Counted from the stretch's first letter, positions 21,891 through 34,387 are shown. The stretch is 64,000 nt of DNA from Tribonema minus (GCA_017506865.1 JAFCMP010000556.1:1-64000); one strand, 5' to 3'. Notes: generated by a model from the letters alone, not told the origin. A program made the numbers and translations.

Positions 21891-23643
21891 GCCAGTGCAG
21901 CCTACGCACAAAGCGTTGTCACCCCTCCTCGTCTTCAACAAGACGCCGTCCGCATGCCCCCAGCCACGGCGCTGACGCTATTTTTCAGCCAGCTGCTGCA
22001 AGGCATGATGTTGCCGCCCATTGCAGCAACGCGTCTATCCGAAAGATCATCTTTCACAGCTCCCTGATCTATAGGGGGGGCTTCAAAAAATTTCTTGTAT
22101 GGGTGCATGACACTTGTGGCTCCGGCACAGCAACGAGCTCTCCACAACTGGCAGTATGAGAGCAGGTGCTTCGGCGCGGACGGACGGCCTGCGCCTCGAC
22201 CATCTTCAGCTTACAGCATCACAGGGCGACGTCGCCGTGCCTGACTACCACTTCGGCAGCGCAACACGGCCATCCACCAACGGCGCAGTGGAGCGTGACG
22301 GATCCAGTGAATCTGAGCAGCGGCTTTGTATTGCACCACGCTAACCTCAAACCTATCGGCAATCAGCAGCTACTAGTAGTACTTCCCGCGCCACTGGCAT
22401 GCACCGCTCACATCTACTTTCATTTGCTGACCGGACACGACTCCGAGTTACTTGGTCACATGGTGTCAGTTGCACTATGCCTCAACATGCAGGCAGGTAC
22501 TGGATCTGCAACACCTGCACACGAGATCGGAGCAGCGGCTTTGTACTGCACCATGCTGACCCTGGGCCCAGCTGGACGCAACTTCAAGTTCAACTTGGTC
22601 AAACATTTGAGTTCCCCAGCTGCACCATGCCCTTCTACTTGTGGCGGTGCCTGATGAAGCCTGCGTACCAATGCCCCGGGGCCCCTTTCTTCATGCCTGT
22701 TGCGGCCATTGTGATTCGTACGTGCTGTATGGTGACTACATGGCTTCATTGTGCCCTTGTGCGGTCACAGAGCAAAATGTGCGACACAGGCCCTTGACTA
22801 TCGGGATGGCCGTACTACATCTCGCCGGCAACCACTGCCCCGTTTTCGTTCGGCTCAGTGGCTCCGGCTGCTTTTATGTGGCTTTGTCTTCCTCACCCCT
22901 CTGGGCTTGTCCTTTTCCAGTGGGGGGGGGTTGTGCGGCAACCCAGTGCGCGGTTGCGCCATGCGTTTCCCATGGGAATGTTTTTTTTCCCCACAACACG
23001 CACACACACTCTTGCGTGACCTTGCTCGGTCTGCATCACATCCTGCGGACCAGTCTGGACCCTTGCTAGTTCTACGCAGAAGATACCTCTCATGTTGTTG
23101 ATAAAATCTGGCAGGGCAGAACGTTATCTGGCTGCAGCTAGACTCTGAGAGGCTGCTAACTTCATTGGCACACAACATGGCTGCCGACCACGCGTCGTTT
23201 TTACTCGCCACAGCCAACCTTATCTGCTGCAAATATCTTGAAGTCAAATCTTGCACACTGAGACGGAGTGCACATGACCTTTGCCTTGGTGTTGCTGACA
23301 GCTGCTCAGCTTGAAGTCACTGGCTGCCCAACAGCATACTGATTGCACACATTCCAGCATGGCATAGTGTTTATCTGGGCGACTTGGTCCTACTAGCAGT
23401 ACGCGATACTGTTGACATAAGCCGAACTATGTAACCACGTTTGCTGATTGACGTGCAGACTTGGCGCATCAATGCAACTTGCTTATGGTAGTTTGTCCTG
23501 ACGTCAACTTGCACAACAACATACATCTGATTCAGCGAATACCTTGCAGAGATGTCTGCCAGCAAAACCAAATATTGCACCTATGAGCAGTACTACCCAC
23601 ACAAAGGTGTGAGCTAGCACCTTACTAGCTTGTCAGATCTCAC
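21891..23643. other. Intron / repeat-derived sequence, no gene seen
   Basis: Several short open frames exist on both strands, but none has recognisable motifs or splice context. The stretch around 22270-22560 repeats the short string GAGCAGCGGCTTTGTA twice. Confidence 0.4.
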
Positions 23644-23670
23644 CTCTGATGTGGGCTTAAGCGTTGTTGG
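23644..23670 (-). CDS. Micro-exon: Pro-Thr linker (27 nt, 0>0)
   Basis: Encodes PTTLKPTSE between a strong pyrimidine-rich acceptor (TTTCTTTCTTCCTCAG|) and donor GAG|GTGAGA. It is in phase with the Pro-Thr exons on both sides (25.2 and 15.8 kb). Confidence 0.72.
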
Positions 23671-23929
23671 CTGAGGAAGAAAGAAAAACAGGCAGCCAGT
23701 GAGCAAACCAGCATGAGCAGTGACAAGATTGGAGATCAATCTGCCCATGGGTGAACATGCACTGGCAGCGTACGGTCAAAGAGCAAGACGCGACGCGATT
23801 GTTTCAAGACTGGGCTGCTCCAGCCACCATGGCAATATGACATCTGACCGCAGTGAACTGTAAAGATGGAATCTGAACAAGTGAGCCTTGCTTTAGCGGT
23901 AGTAGTAGTAGGCAGAAAAGGGGCGAGGG

Positions 23930-24150
23930 CCAGAGTTACCATGACCCTAACGTAACCTTGCCCTAATCCTGACCTACCAAGTCCTACTTTGGGCCCCAAA
24001 CTAATCCTACCTCAGAGGCTCCTCCTAACCCTGAATCAAGCTTTACCACAACCATAACCTTAACTTCTGAGTTGAAAACCTAGCCCTACCCCTGACTCTG
24101 ACCTAGCCCTCTCTCCTCCCAACCCCAACCCTTGCGCTGACCTTACTATA
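23930..24150 (+). repeat. Degenerate CCCTAA-like tract
   Basis: About 200 bp rich in loosely repeated CCCTAA/CCTAACC-like words (ACCCTAACG, GCCCTAATCC, CCTAACCC, CCAACCCCAACCC). The units vary too much in length and sequence to be a true telomere array. It may be a decayed interstitial telomere-like repeat. Confidence 0.45.
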
Positions 24151-25132
24151 AGGTTGCTTTACGCAAGCAGATAGGTGGCCGTGGGGGCTCCTTCTAGCAC
24201 GTGCAGTCGCAGCAGGTCTGCGCAGCACTACCACTGCTGCTTTCGTGTCTCCAAATAGCAGCCATCATTCTCACAGCAATACCTATGGCGCTACTGCTTG
24301 CAAGGCAAATACAGGAGCTGCACTTTGATGTGCCAGGTGCCCTACAATTCAGCTCAAGCTAGAGCAGATTTGTTGGCACCAGCGTTGCAGCATTTTGAAA
24401 CTTTTGGCACAGATTGCAGACAACCGCAACGCATAATGCAGACGCAGTTGCGCCTGTGCCGTTGAGACACTACAACGCTTAAGAGTCTTTGTGAAGCAGT
24501 AGTGTGGTGGCCCGATAGCTTGTGGCTTGATAGCTCGTGGCAAAGGTTTGTGCCGTGTAAGCCGGCTGAGCCAGCGCTAGTACGCTGAAGAAAGTGGTAG
24601 GGCACACTTGAAGCAAATTTGACCAAATGAATTTCAACATCAAGTGATGGGAACCTGAATGCAACTACCTTTGCGACAACCTGCAGTAGGGACCTACAAT
24701 CTCTGCCACTGTACTCCGCTTGCGCAGCTGAAGAAGTGCCTCTCGGCATTGAGGCAGGCAGTACAGTATTTATTGTGAATTAGCGAGTGTGCAAGTTCGG
24801 CGAAGCCTTCACGGGTGTACCAGTGCACGAGGCCATGGAGCATGCTGCCACTTGCTGCAAATAGAAGTGTGCTGGTGACACAAAAATGTGAACATTCGGT
24901 TGCACCATACCTGAGGGGTCATAAAGAAGTTTAGGCGCACGGGTTGGCATGGAGCATCCGTACAACTTGAACGGGTAGCCACTGTTCCCACTGGGCAGTT
25001 CTCAAGTTGTATGCGCACTTGTTGATGTATCTTTGCGCTATGCGCAGCAGCTGCAGCGATGACACAATGTAAGCACTCTTGCCACAGCGTATTTGTGACT
25101 GATGAAAAGAGAATGTACACATGTAAAAGTAC

Positions 25133-25210
25133 CTGAGCTGTAGTTGGTTTCGCAGATGGCTCTGCAGTAGGCTCAGCAGTGGTCGGCCTGGCAGTGGGCG
25201 GCACCGTTGG
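25133..25210 (-). CDS. Exon: Pro-Thr linker (78 nt, 0>0)
   Basis: 26 residues, PTVPPTARPTTAEPTAEPSA and similar, between CTGCTGCAG| and CAG|GTACTT. It is a close paralogue of the 78-nt exon at 54137-54214: same length, phase and PTTAEPT.EPSA.PTTA core. Confidence 0.85.
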
Positions 25211-25414
25211 CTGCAGCAGAAGACCGAATGAGTCGCTAGTCACACATCATGATGAGCAAACACCCTTGGTCAAATACGCGCAGCGCAGGGACGAAGAGAG
25301 GCAATAATGCGCAAGAACTATTTCACGCCTGTGCAAAGATTGTTCAAGAAAAACATTTGGCATACTTCTATATAAATAGCCTTGGCCGAAAGACACGGAA
25401 CATGAGCACATCAC

Positions 25415-25572
25415 CTCAGCTGTAGTGGGCTTTGCAGATGGCTCTGCGGTAGGCTCAGTAGTAGTCGGCCTGTTGGTGGGCTCCGCCGTTGGCGTTGCCG
25501 TCGGAGTTGCAGTTGGTGTTGCTGTTGGGTCTCGAGTTGGCATGGCAGTCGGAGTTTGTGTAGGATCTGGTG
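25415..25572 (-). CDS. Exon: Pro-Thr linker (158 nt, 1>0)
   Basis: Acceptor TTATAACAG|, donor GAG|GTGATG. It encodes PDPTQTPTAMPTRDPTATPT followed by PTATPTAEPTNRPT and PTTAE. The phase 1 start accepts the Cys module exon at 36.1 kb. The ~10.5 kb intron between them holds the plus-strand Pro-Thr blocks. Confidence 0.85.
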
Positions 25573-25822
25573 CTGTTATAAGGTCAACAAGGGCCAGGAT
25601 AGTGTCAGCTCTGTCAAGGCGCATTAAAAAAAGTTTGCTGCACACAGTGTAGTCGGCTTATGCGCCGCAGAATAACTTAAAGTTAGACTAAGGGCAGGGC
25701 TGGTAGCAGGTGGCTGTGTTGACACGGCTGGCATGGACAAGAGGATTTAAGACGTCCACAGTAGAGCGCTACCCGTGCTCATTGCTGCTGTACGCATTGC
25801 CCTCACTGGGACTGCTAGCGGC

Positions 25823-25965
25823 AGGATAGTATTTGATGATAAAATATGTGCGGCTGGCATCGCACCAAAACTTAATAGACAACAGACAATAGACAATAGA
25901 TAGGCTAGTATTTGATGGTAAAATATGTGTGACTGGCATTGCAGCAAAACTCAATAGACAATACC
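25823..25965. repeat. Short tandem duplication (~90 bp unit)
   Basis: TAGTATTTGATGATAAAATATGTGCGGCTGGCAT... recurs about 85-90 bp later with a few changes, separated by an AATAGACAA-rich stretch. Simple intronic repeat. Confidence 0.65.
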
Positions 25966-28179
25966 TTGATCTGTTTGCAAATGAAACCGGGCTCGTAAAA
26001 GAAGCAGGGAATTGAGATGACCGGGATTGCTGGGCGTTATTTTTCACACACCAATTGCGGACAGCAGTGTTTAGTCAACATATTTGCCATTCAGCGGAGC
26101 AATACAGTAGCTCGAGAGGTTACCAGCCTGAAGGCTGTCACAGTGCTCGATGAAGCTGGTGCAGTAGGCACTGTAAATCTTTTATTTGGTTAGCGACCCC
26201 GCAGCTGCAGGTCTTGGAAGCTTTATGTAACAGCCATGCTCGAGATTATGTAGCAGTGATGCAGGCATGAGTGCCACCAAAGTGCTCATTATGGTCACGA
26301 ATGACACGGCTCCCGTAGGCTTACTTTTTGGTCCATCCTGCACATGCACATTGTTAAATTTGCATACTCACTGCAAGTCACCCAGCAATCAGCAATTAAT
26401 ATGCCTGCCACGACGCTCAACCATAACTAAGCTTGACTACATGCAGTTGGAACTGTGACTCGTATTGTAGATGTGCTAGCCCAATCAGCACTGCACACAA
26501 CGTTCTGAGAGCACAATTCAGATGCATGCAACAAGTTGGCACCGAAAACCAATGAGCCGCCCATGACATGGTCACAAGATTTGGCTCCACAGTGGAACAG
26601 TGTTTGAAGTACATGACTGTGCTCAGGCTGTTCTCACAGCCTAGCTTTTTGGCGTCGTAGGTCTGTCTGCTCAGCAGCACCTTTGAGTGAGTCTGATTCA
26701 AGAGTCTGACTAGGCGCTGATGTGGCAGCAACCACTGTGTCAGCTCACACTGCACCACGGAGACCTTGCTTTCTGGAGCTAAAAGCAGATGACCAAAATG
26801 ATTACTGATGCCTGGCTCAGCGGCTGCCGTGCAAGGACGACACAAGTATGCTTAAATCTCAGCTCCTACATAAAGCAAATCGTCGCACTCGTAGCGTTAC
26901 ACGCTACCAGAGCAACACTGTCCAGCCTTCTGACGTGCAAATGTGGTGTAATCAGCTGTAATTCTACCTTCCACATGCGTCTGGCCCCATTTTGGCCTTT
27001 GAGGTACACACCATCTATTGCACATGATGAGGACCTGGTGCAGTGCGTCGTCAAAATGTGACCGGGCAGCTGTGGACCCGTCCATGCTGTGTTCAGCGCG
27101 TCAGTCACCCATAAGGATTCACTGTTTGCGCCGTTTGTGAAATCAATCAAGTGCACAAGTCCATGCATCCGCTCTCATGAGTTGCCAAAACGACTGAGCC
27201 GTTCCGTGTCTACAGCCCCCTGCAGAATTTGGACATGCTTCAGAGGATGGTCAAAATGCTTGCAATCTATCAAATCCATCAGTAGGCCAGCTAGCTACTT
27301 GTAGTGCTGCATGTGCATTTGGCCAAGCGCCATATCACACCGCTGGCAGCCTTGCGCAGAAAAAGTGTAGTGAGGCAACCCTAAGTGGAGCAGTAGTTGA
27401 AGTAGGGCTTGCATTGCGAATGCCTTTTGTGCAGTACTCAGACACGACATTGACCTTCCACATGGCACAGCTTCTTCTGCTTCTACCTGTTTAGCCACGC
27501 TTGCATATCACGGCGATATTGCACTTGGGGAGGGCGCTCCGGTCCACCTCCCACGGCACCAGGCAGTGGGCATTTCCGGCTGTTTCAAGTCAAGATTGAG
27601 ACTGAGTCTCAACACTTCACCCTCTGTCGTACAGGTCGAAATGCGATGCATTGACCACCTGGGCGCACACTCTGAAGAAACATGCACCAGAATTCCTAAC
27701 GCAGGCTGCTTCTGCTGCTTGGTGGCGCCACAAAGCTGCCAGTAAGCGATGGTGGGGTGTAGCAAACATAATACGTTGCTCCTGAGCAGCAATGGTCTGC
27801 ATTTGATGCATTCACGCATCCATGTAGCCAATTAAGTTCACAAAGAGGTCAACAAACTCAAATTTATTCTCACCTGAATGATGCCCATTGACTGACCGAT
27901 GCGAGCTCATTGTGGGAAAAATTTCTAGTCGTATTGTTTTGTCAATTTTACATTGACGGTGTCCACATCTTCCGCTGCACTCATGCCATACTGCCAACAG
28001 CTGCACCTACTGTCAAAGCAACCATGCCACACCCGCCGCAGCTGAGGTGGCTTGATATTTTTCTGTATGTCGCTGGTGTCAGTCAGACTTGATGCTGCCA
28101 ATATCTTATCCACTCCCAGAGCAGCCCTGATGCACTTTGTTGTGCGCAGCATGTTTGAGCATGAATTGACAGCGTTCCC
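25966..28179. other. Large intron, no supported gene
   Basis: No convincing exon, element end or RNA gene on either strand across about 2.2 kb. Confidence 0.4.
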
Positions 28180-28545
28180 CAGACAGAGTCCTAGAACAGA
28201 CTCGGACTCAGCCGAATACAGCTCAAAAACTGCAGACAGTGCCATCAAGAACATCATGTCCCGATGCAGATGTTCATATTGCAGCTGTTCTGCACTGTGC
28301 TCCGAGTCGTTCATTGCTGACGGTCTTGCATCAGGCAAGTGGGCACAATTCAGACACATACTGAAATCCTTGCATGAGTGCACCATGGTTAAGCATTTGA
28401 GGTGCTTTGGTCCTTTCCCCACAATCATGCCTGTGCTTTCCTGTTGCAGCCTACGGCGAAGCCCACTGCTACGCCGACCGCTGAGCCAACAGCCAAGCCC
28501 ACTGCCGAGCCCACTGCTGAGCCAACTGCTCAGCCCACTGCTAAG
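28180..28545 (+). repeat. Segmental duplication copy A carrying a plus-strand Pro-Thr exon
   Basis: About 365 bp at 28180-28545 is repeated at 30360-30718 with roughly 90% identity (shared CCTAGAACAGACTCGGACTC, GGCAAGTGGGCACAATTCAG, CCTGTTGCAG). The duplicated unit includes upstream intron sequence, splice acceptor and exon. Confidence 0.85.
28450..28545 (+). CDS. Exon: plus-strand Pro-Thr linker (96 nt, 0>0)
   Basis: Acceptor CCTGTTGCAG|, donor AAG|GTATCA. 32 residues of PTAKPTATPTAEPTAKPT type. It is antisense to the main gene, inside its 36.1-25.6 kb intron. It could be part of a separate plus-strand gene or an inverted duplicate that is no longer spliced. Confidence 0.6.
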
Positions 28546-30359
28546 GTATCATTGTGTGCTCACTTGTGCTGAAGCACAAACCATCGGTCGTTTTTTGACA
28601 GTGAATGCACAGCAACTGTCTGTGGAAACGAGTCAGCACTGATCTGGTTTCAAATATGGTGCTGCTGATGGTCGTTACCAAAATTCATCAGCAAATCCTT
28701 GTGTAAACATACTCATTGCAGCAGTTTGAGCACGGCCCCTACGTCTATACGATGGGGAAATGCATTTGGAGGCAAATGGCGAAGAACATCTGTAACACAT
28801 GTCGACTCGAAGTCAGCCAAAATGCATTTTCCACCATTTGAGAAACCTTACATCTAATATGTGGCAGAAGTGCATCAGAAATGTGTCAGAGAACATGAGA
28901 AATACAGCAAATGGATCACAGAGGCATCATAAATACACTTGCCTCCTGCCCGAATGCGTTGCAAAGAAATACCTGCACTCAATTTCTCCGCTTCATTTGC
29001 TCTACAGCAACTACCTAGAGGTTGTACCAGGGAAAATTGTATTGTGGCGTTTTCTAAATCCAGGATGCAGCGGCTTAGTGTTGTGGTGGGGCATGCTGTG
29101 CATCTGCGTGAGTCCTGAGATGCTGGAGGCGCTGTTCCAAGCAAGACATATAATGCGTGAATTGAACTCGCATGTTTGAAGTTGAAGCACATTTATGATT
29201 TTCAGGTACCTTGGTGACATCCACACTGGAAGCTTGCAAAAGCCTGTCTGACGCCCCCTTCATCCCTGGAGGTTGACAGGCGTTTGTAATAGCACATGAC
29301 GTTGTGTCAAGCTCTTCGTGCAAGCTCTTTTCGCCGCTCACTGTTGACACAATTCAAACACAATTCACTTCGTATTGGGTGCATCATGCTCGTCAGATGT
29401 CCAGCTTGTCAGATGTCCAGCTTGGCAGACAATGCTCGCTGAATTTCGACATTGAAGCGTCACACTCATTGGTTGGTACCTTCAAGTTCACTTGCCCCTC
29501 CTACAACTGCTGAAGCGCATAAACCCGCCTGTGTCGTCTGCTGAACGCAGCGAGAAGGACTCTGCGGACGCATGCTAACCACTAAATCATATCTAGTAGC
29601 AGCTGCATCTTGCAGGGCCGCATGTGCTGATAACGTGCGCAAGTGTAGGCTGACAAGTTGAACCCCCTCAACTTCTTCAGTATGCTATTGTGGGCCAGCA
29701 TCTTTGCCCCATGCCAATCTGCATGAATTGCTGCAGCCAACTGCCACGCCAACTGGACAGCCCACGCGCCGCCCCCCCTTCATTCAATTGCTGCTGCAAT
29801 GATTGCATAATGTACACGAGATGGCCGAGTCATGACAAAGTTGACGCGAAACATGTGCCACCAGGTCTCATTAGGAATGCCAGCTGAACAACTGAGCGTA
29901 AAAAGTGAGCGTAAGAACTTGCAGGAGAGGTGCCCGGTACACACCTGATCGTTCATGTCGGCCTAGTCTCAAAGCACAGGATGGTAAATGCTTCTGATGA
30001 AATGCTACCTACCGCATTCGCCAGCAGCGAACAGCCACAGCGGCAAAGAAGGAGACCCTGATGGCAATCCTACAGGGATCGGTGCCCTCGTAAAACTGCC
30101 AATAGTCGCTTGAGCAGTTTCAGGACATTGTTCATGGCAGCAGAGCAGTCATTCGCGCTATGAGTGCTTGCAGCCTGCGCAAACCATCTTGGGATGTCGC
30201 ACAGTCCCATGACATGAGTACATTGTAAAGATATTGCTGCTTACAAAGTGAGGTCTGTGTGTACGGTTGAGGTTCACGTTCAACTTAACACTTCCGTGGC
30301 CAACAATAGGCAAGAGATCCCGACAATCTGTGTGGTGCAGTTGAGATCGATGCAATTGT
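28546..30359. other. No supported gene
   Basis: Sequence between the two segmental copies. Short frames only, with no motifs or element ends recognised. Confidence 0.4.
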
Positions 30360-30718
30360 CAGGCAGAGTCCTAGAACAGACTCGGACTCAGCCGAAAACA
30401 GCTCAGAAACTGCAGCCATTACCATCAAGAACACATCCTGACGCAGATATTCACATTGCAGCTGTTGTGCACTGTGCTCCGAGTCGTTCGTTGCTGTCTT
30501 GGATCAGGCAAGTGGGCACAATTCAGACACATACTGAGATCCTTGCATGAGCGCACCATGGTTAAACATTTGAGGTGCTTTGGTCCTTCCCCCACAATCA
30601 TGCATGTGCTTTCCTGTTGCAGCCTACGGCGAAGCCCACTGCTACGCCGACCGCTGAGCCAACAGCCAAGCCCACCGCCGAGCCCACTGCTGAGCCAACT
30701 GCTCAGCCCACTGCTAAG
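30360..30718 (+). repeat. Segmental duplication copy B carrying a plus-strand Pro-Thr exon
   Basis: Second copy of the 28180-28545 segment. Small indels in the intronic part show some age, while the exon differs by a single silent-looking change. Confidence 0.85.
30623..30718 (+). CDS. Exon: plus-strand Pro-Thr linker (96 nt, 0>0)
   Basis: Same 32-residue PTAK/PTAE array and splice sites as 28450-28545 (acceptor TGTTGCAG|, donor AAG|GTATCA). The exon is more conserved than its surrounding intron, which suggests either constraint or repeat homogenisation. Confidence 0.6.
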
Positions 30719-31359
30719 GTATCATTGTGTGCTCACATTTTATATAACACGAGCCCCTGGGCTGGAGCTGTGCATTTTATAGTTATTTATAACACAAACG
30801 ATCGGGCCCAGCTGTGCTGTGCTCCTTGGAATGAAAGGCCACCTTACTCGACTTTCGCTTTGCATTTGGCGTGCAAGCTTGCCCCTTGTGGAGCAGCAAA
30901 CAAGTTTTTCACATGTATTCTCCAGGTTTTCATGATCGCATCGCCCGCTCAAGCTTGAGCCTTTCGTCGGCTGCGACAGCGCATCAGAAGGTGCAGAAAC
31001 CATCCTATTCCGGAGCCGCTTTCATAAAGAATGAATGCATCACGTCCCACGTCGGTTGTTGAATGGATGTGCTTTAGGATCAACCTGCTACCTCAGACTT
31101 CAAAAGCGGCCTGTGTATTCAGCGATATCACAGGGTCGCGCATCTATAAGCGGAGACTGTACAATTGCGTGGATGGACCGCTCGCATGCCATTGCTATCC
31201 AAAAGCATATGTCAATCAACAGCAGCATCAGTAGGTCGACTCACAATTGTCAACCATGTATATATCTCGACCAACAACGCCTGTCATGCATCTTTCTTCA
31301 ATGTTCATGAACTTCAAGCACGAAAAAAATTAACTCGCTGAACGGTCTGCTGGCATTTA

Positions 31360-31522
31360 ACTGGTGGGGCCGGTCATCAGCTACGGTATCGGTAGGTGTT
31401 TGACGGGTTGCCTTGCATCTCCAGTGACGCGTACGGGTTAACGAGCGGCGGCCAGTCACCGGTTCAAACTGGCACGAAAATTGATACGGGTACCGGTGCA
31501 ACCAGTCAACGGGGCATCTCTG
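31360..31522. mobile_element. Right end of a hAT-like element (truncated or diverged relative)
   Basis: An ACCGGT/GGTACC/CCAGT-rich stretch ends at 31522 with CAACGGGGCATCTCTG, resembling the CGCGCCATCTCTG end of the 872-bp elements. It is followed by GTCACAAT, which sits uninterrupted at about 33833-33840 in the second tandem unit, so this end marks an insertion or duplication boundary. The left end was not found. Confidence 0.55.
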
Positions 31523-31723
31523 GTCACAATGCTTTGGCTGGTCAGGAAACGCTTAGTGAGTCTTGCTGTGCGGCCTGACATTCATGTATCACGCGGCAGT
31601 GCAGCCGTGTGCGCCCCCGGGCTGACGGTTTTGAACATCCTGCTCTGATGCCAGGCCCCATCAGCAGGTACTGAATGACTGCTGTCATTGATTTAAACTG
31701 CTGCCACTGTGGTGCCGCCACAG

Positions 31724-31945
31724 CCGACTGCTCAGCCCACGGCCAAGCCGACAGCTGAGCCCACTGCTGAGCCCACCGCCAAGCCAACTGCGGAGCCCAC
31801 CGCTCAGCCAACTGCTGAGCCTACTGCCAAGCCCACTGCGGAACCGACTGCAGAGCCCACAGCTAAGCCCATGGGCACTGCCAAGCCCACCACTGAACCC
31901 ACCGCCGAGCCCACTGCCAAGCCGACCGCAGAGCCGACAGCGGAG
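31724..31945 (+). CDS. Exon: plus-strand Pro-Thr linker (222 nt, 0>0)
   Basis: Acceptor GCCGCCACAG|, donor GCGGAG|GTAAGC. 74 residues of PTAQPTAKPTAEPTAEPTAK type with one PMGTAKPTTEPT interruption. The 12-bp coding unit makes it a coding minisatellite. Confidence 0.68.
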
Positions 31946-32093
31946 GTAAGCAGTGCGTCTGGTAACTGTAACATGTAGTGACCGTTCCCGCATGAGCTTT
32001 GACAGGATGAAGTGATGAGTTTGTCTCATCAGCCGGAGTGCTTGTTCAGCGCTTGCAGTGGCGTCAGCAGTGGCGTCAGCAATGCCTGGCTGC

Positions 32094-32965
32094 CAGACAT
32101 GGCGCGTAGTGCCATATCTGCACCGGTCGCGCGTAGAGCGCGAAATTTTTTGACAAGTACGCGTACGAGTGTTCCAAAACTTGTAGCTGTGGCTACCCGT
32201 ACAAGTTTAACTGGTGAGCTGTGCCAACCGGTACCCGTATACTTGTTGCACCGGTTATTACTGGTTCAACAAGTTTTCACCAGCTGCACCAGTTATTTGG
32301 AAGGCCCACCAGTATTCATGTCATGCAAACGTCATAGTATGCTCATGTACTCACTCATAACTGTCATGAATGTGAAGGCTGCAAGAGGTGCGCACGCACT
32401 TGCACGCAAATGTCACAAAAGTGTAATTTGCATGATATGCATGGCGTGCGGCACACACGTCACAGCAGCAGCATGCCAGCACAGCTTGTCCTCTACAAAT
32501 GACTCATGAAGTGAGCGCATCAAGCTGAAAGCCGCGTGCTGTGCAGCACTGCGTGCTGTCGGCGTCGGCACCTGTGTTCTGCAGGCAGCCGAGCTTGCGT
32601 GCGTTGCTACGCATAGTTTCACGAACTCTAACCTTGCCCTGCTCAATGCTAGAAGGCCTTTTCGAGCTGCTCAATCGTAAGGAAGTGGCAAACATCGCTC
32701 GCCATCTGTCGCGACTCGCTACCAACCATACAACCATGTTCCCCTCGGCAAAACTACCGAGCACCGACAGAATAAAGCGGAACGGGCATTTAACTTGTAC
32801 CGCAAGTTATCAGCTGCGGGACCGATGGGTGTTTACGCGTTGCCACCCACGACAAGTTACACGTACCGGTTAACGCGTGCGGCGCAGCGGGCCACCGGTT
32901 ACGGGTTAAAACCGGTACAAAAACTTGTACTCGTACCGGTGCAACAAGTTAACGCGCCATCTCTG
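32094..32965 (+). mobile_element. Non-autonomous hAT-like element, 872 bp, 8-bp TSD
   Basis: Flanked by a perfect 8-bp duplication CTGGCTGC (32086-32093 and 32966-32973). Termini CAGACATGGCGCGT and (reverse complement) CAGAGATGGCGCGT form imperfect TIRs starting CAG, as in the hAT superfamily. The related intron at 33447-33454 has a single CTGGCTGC and no insert: an empty site that proves the boundaries. The interior is rich in ACCGGT, GTACAAGT and GGTACCCGTA words, as subterminal binding sites often are. No transposase frame. Confidence 0.9.
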
Positions 32966-33126
32966 CTGGCTGCTATTCAGGAAATTCTCTCGTCGCTTTG
33001 CAAGTTCTATGACACCAAAGCTTTCGAGGAGGAGAGAACATCCTGCTCTGATGCCAGGCCCCATCAGCAGGTACTGAATGACTGCTGTCATTGATTTAAA
33101 CTGCTGCCACTGTGGTGCCGCCACAG

Positions 33127-33318
33127 CCGACTGCTCAGCCCACGGCCAGGCCGACAGCTGAGCCCACTGCTGAGCCCACCGCCAAGCCAACTGCGGAGCC
33201 CACCGCTCAGCCAACTGCTGAGCCTACTGTCAAGCCCACTGCGGAACCGACTGCAGAGCCCACAGCTGAGCCCACTGCCAAGCCCACTGCCAAGCCCACT
33301 GCAGAGCCAACAGCGGAG
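33127..33318 (+). CDS. Exon: plus-strand Pro-Thr linker (192 nt, 0>0)
   Basis: Acceptor CCACAG|, donor GCGGAG|GTAGGC. 64 residues of PTAE/PTAK/PTAQ/PTVK tetrads. Its inverted twin is 63150-63341, also 192 nt. Confidence 0.68.
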
Positions 33319-34030
33319 GTAGGCAGTGCGTCTGGTAACTGTACATGTAGTGACCGTTCCCACATGAGCTTTGACAGGATGAAGTGATGTGTTTGTCTCC
33401 ATCAATCGGAGTGCTTGGTCAGCGCTTGCAGTGGCGTCAGCAAGGCCTGGCTGCTATTCAGCAAGTTCTCTTGTCAGCTTGCAAGTTCTCTGACACCAAG
33501 GCTCTCGAGGAGAGAAGTAGCTGAGCTGTGGCTGTGTCAGGTCATGGTGACTTGCACGATGCAGGCGCAGGCACCCCGGGGCTGCAGAGAGCTGCCGCTG
33601 GACCACGTAGTACAGTACAGTACCTGGGGCACTGTCATCACTAGTGCACTGTTGGCGGTGGTGCAGCCAGGCACCTATGCACGCTACCAAATTCTCAAAG
33701 GCTTACGCCAAAGTCACAGACTAGTGGTACACTGACATTATGCACCTTGAAGTTTGTAGAGGGCAAGTACTTCTATATAGCTGCTGGCTGCCCGTGGGCT
33801 TGCGTCGTGTGAATCAGACTGAACCGAGTGTCACAATGCTTTGGCTGGTCAGGAAACGCTTAGTGAGTCTTGCTGTGAGGCCTGACATTCATGTATCACG
33901 CGGCAGTGCAGCCGTGTGCGCCCCCGGGCCGACGGTTTTGAACATCCTGCTCTGATGCCAGGCCCCATCAGCAGGTACTGAATGACTGCTGTCATTGATT
34001 TAAACTGCTGCCACTGTGGTGCCGCCAAAG

Positions 34031-34252
34031 CCGACTGCTCAGCCCACGGCCAGGCCGACAGCTGAGCCCACTGCTGAGCCCACCGCCAAGCCAACTGCGG
34101 AGCCCACCGCTCAGCCAACTGCTGAGCCTACTGCCAAGCCCACTGCGGAACCGACTGCAGAGGCCACAGCTAAGCCCATGGGCACTGCCAAGCCCACCAC
34201 TGAACCCACCGCCGAGCCCACTGCCAAGCCGACCGCAGAGCCGACAGCGGAG
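34031..34252 (+). CDS. Exon: plus-strand Pro-Thr linker (222 nt), acceptor changed to AAG
   Basis: The same 74-residue array as 31724-31945 with donor GAG|GTAAGC, but the acceptor reads GCCAAAG| instead of GCCACAG|. It is still an AG. Inverted twin at 62216-62437. Confidence 0.62.
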
Positions 34253-34387
34253 GTAAGCAGTGCGTCCGGTAACTGTACATGTAGTGACCGTTCCCGCATG
34301 AGCTTTGACAGGGTGAAGTGATGAGTTTGTCTCATCAACCGGAGTGCTTGTTCAGCGCTTGCAGTGGCGTCAGCAATGCCTGGCTGC

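Noticed and set aside
27925-28642. Long open frames on both strands around 28.0-28.6 kb as a gene
   Set aside because: No motifs or start context. The region is part of a segmental duplication whose other copy has indels that break these frames.
32541-32873. Open frame MLEGLFELLNRKEVANIARH inside the hAT-like element
   Set aside because: Repeated in each copy but short, without transposase motifs, and the element is clearly non-autonomous.
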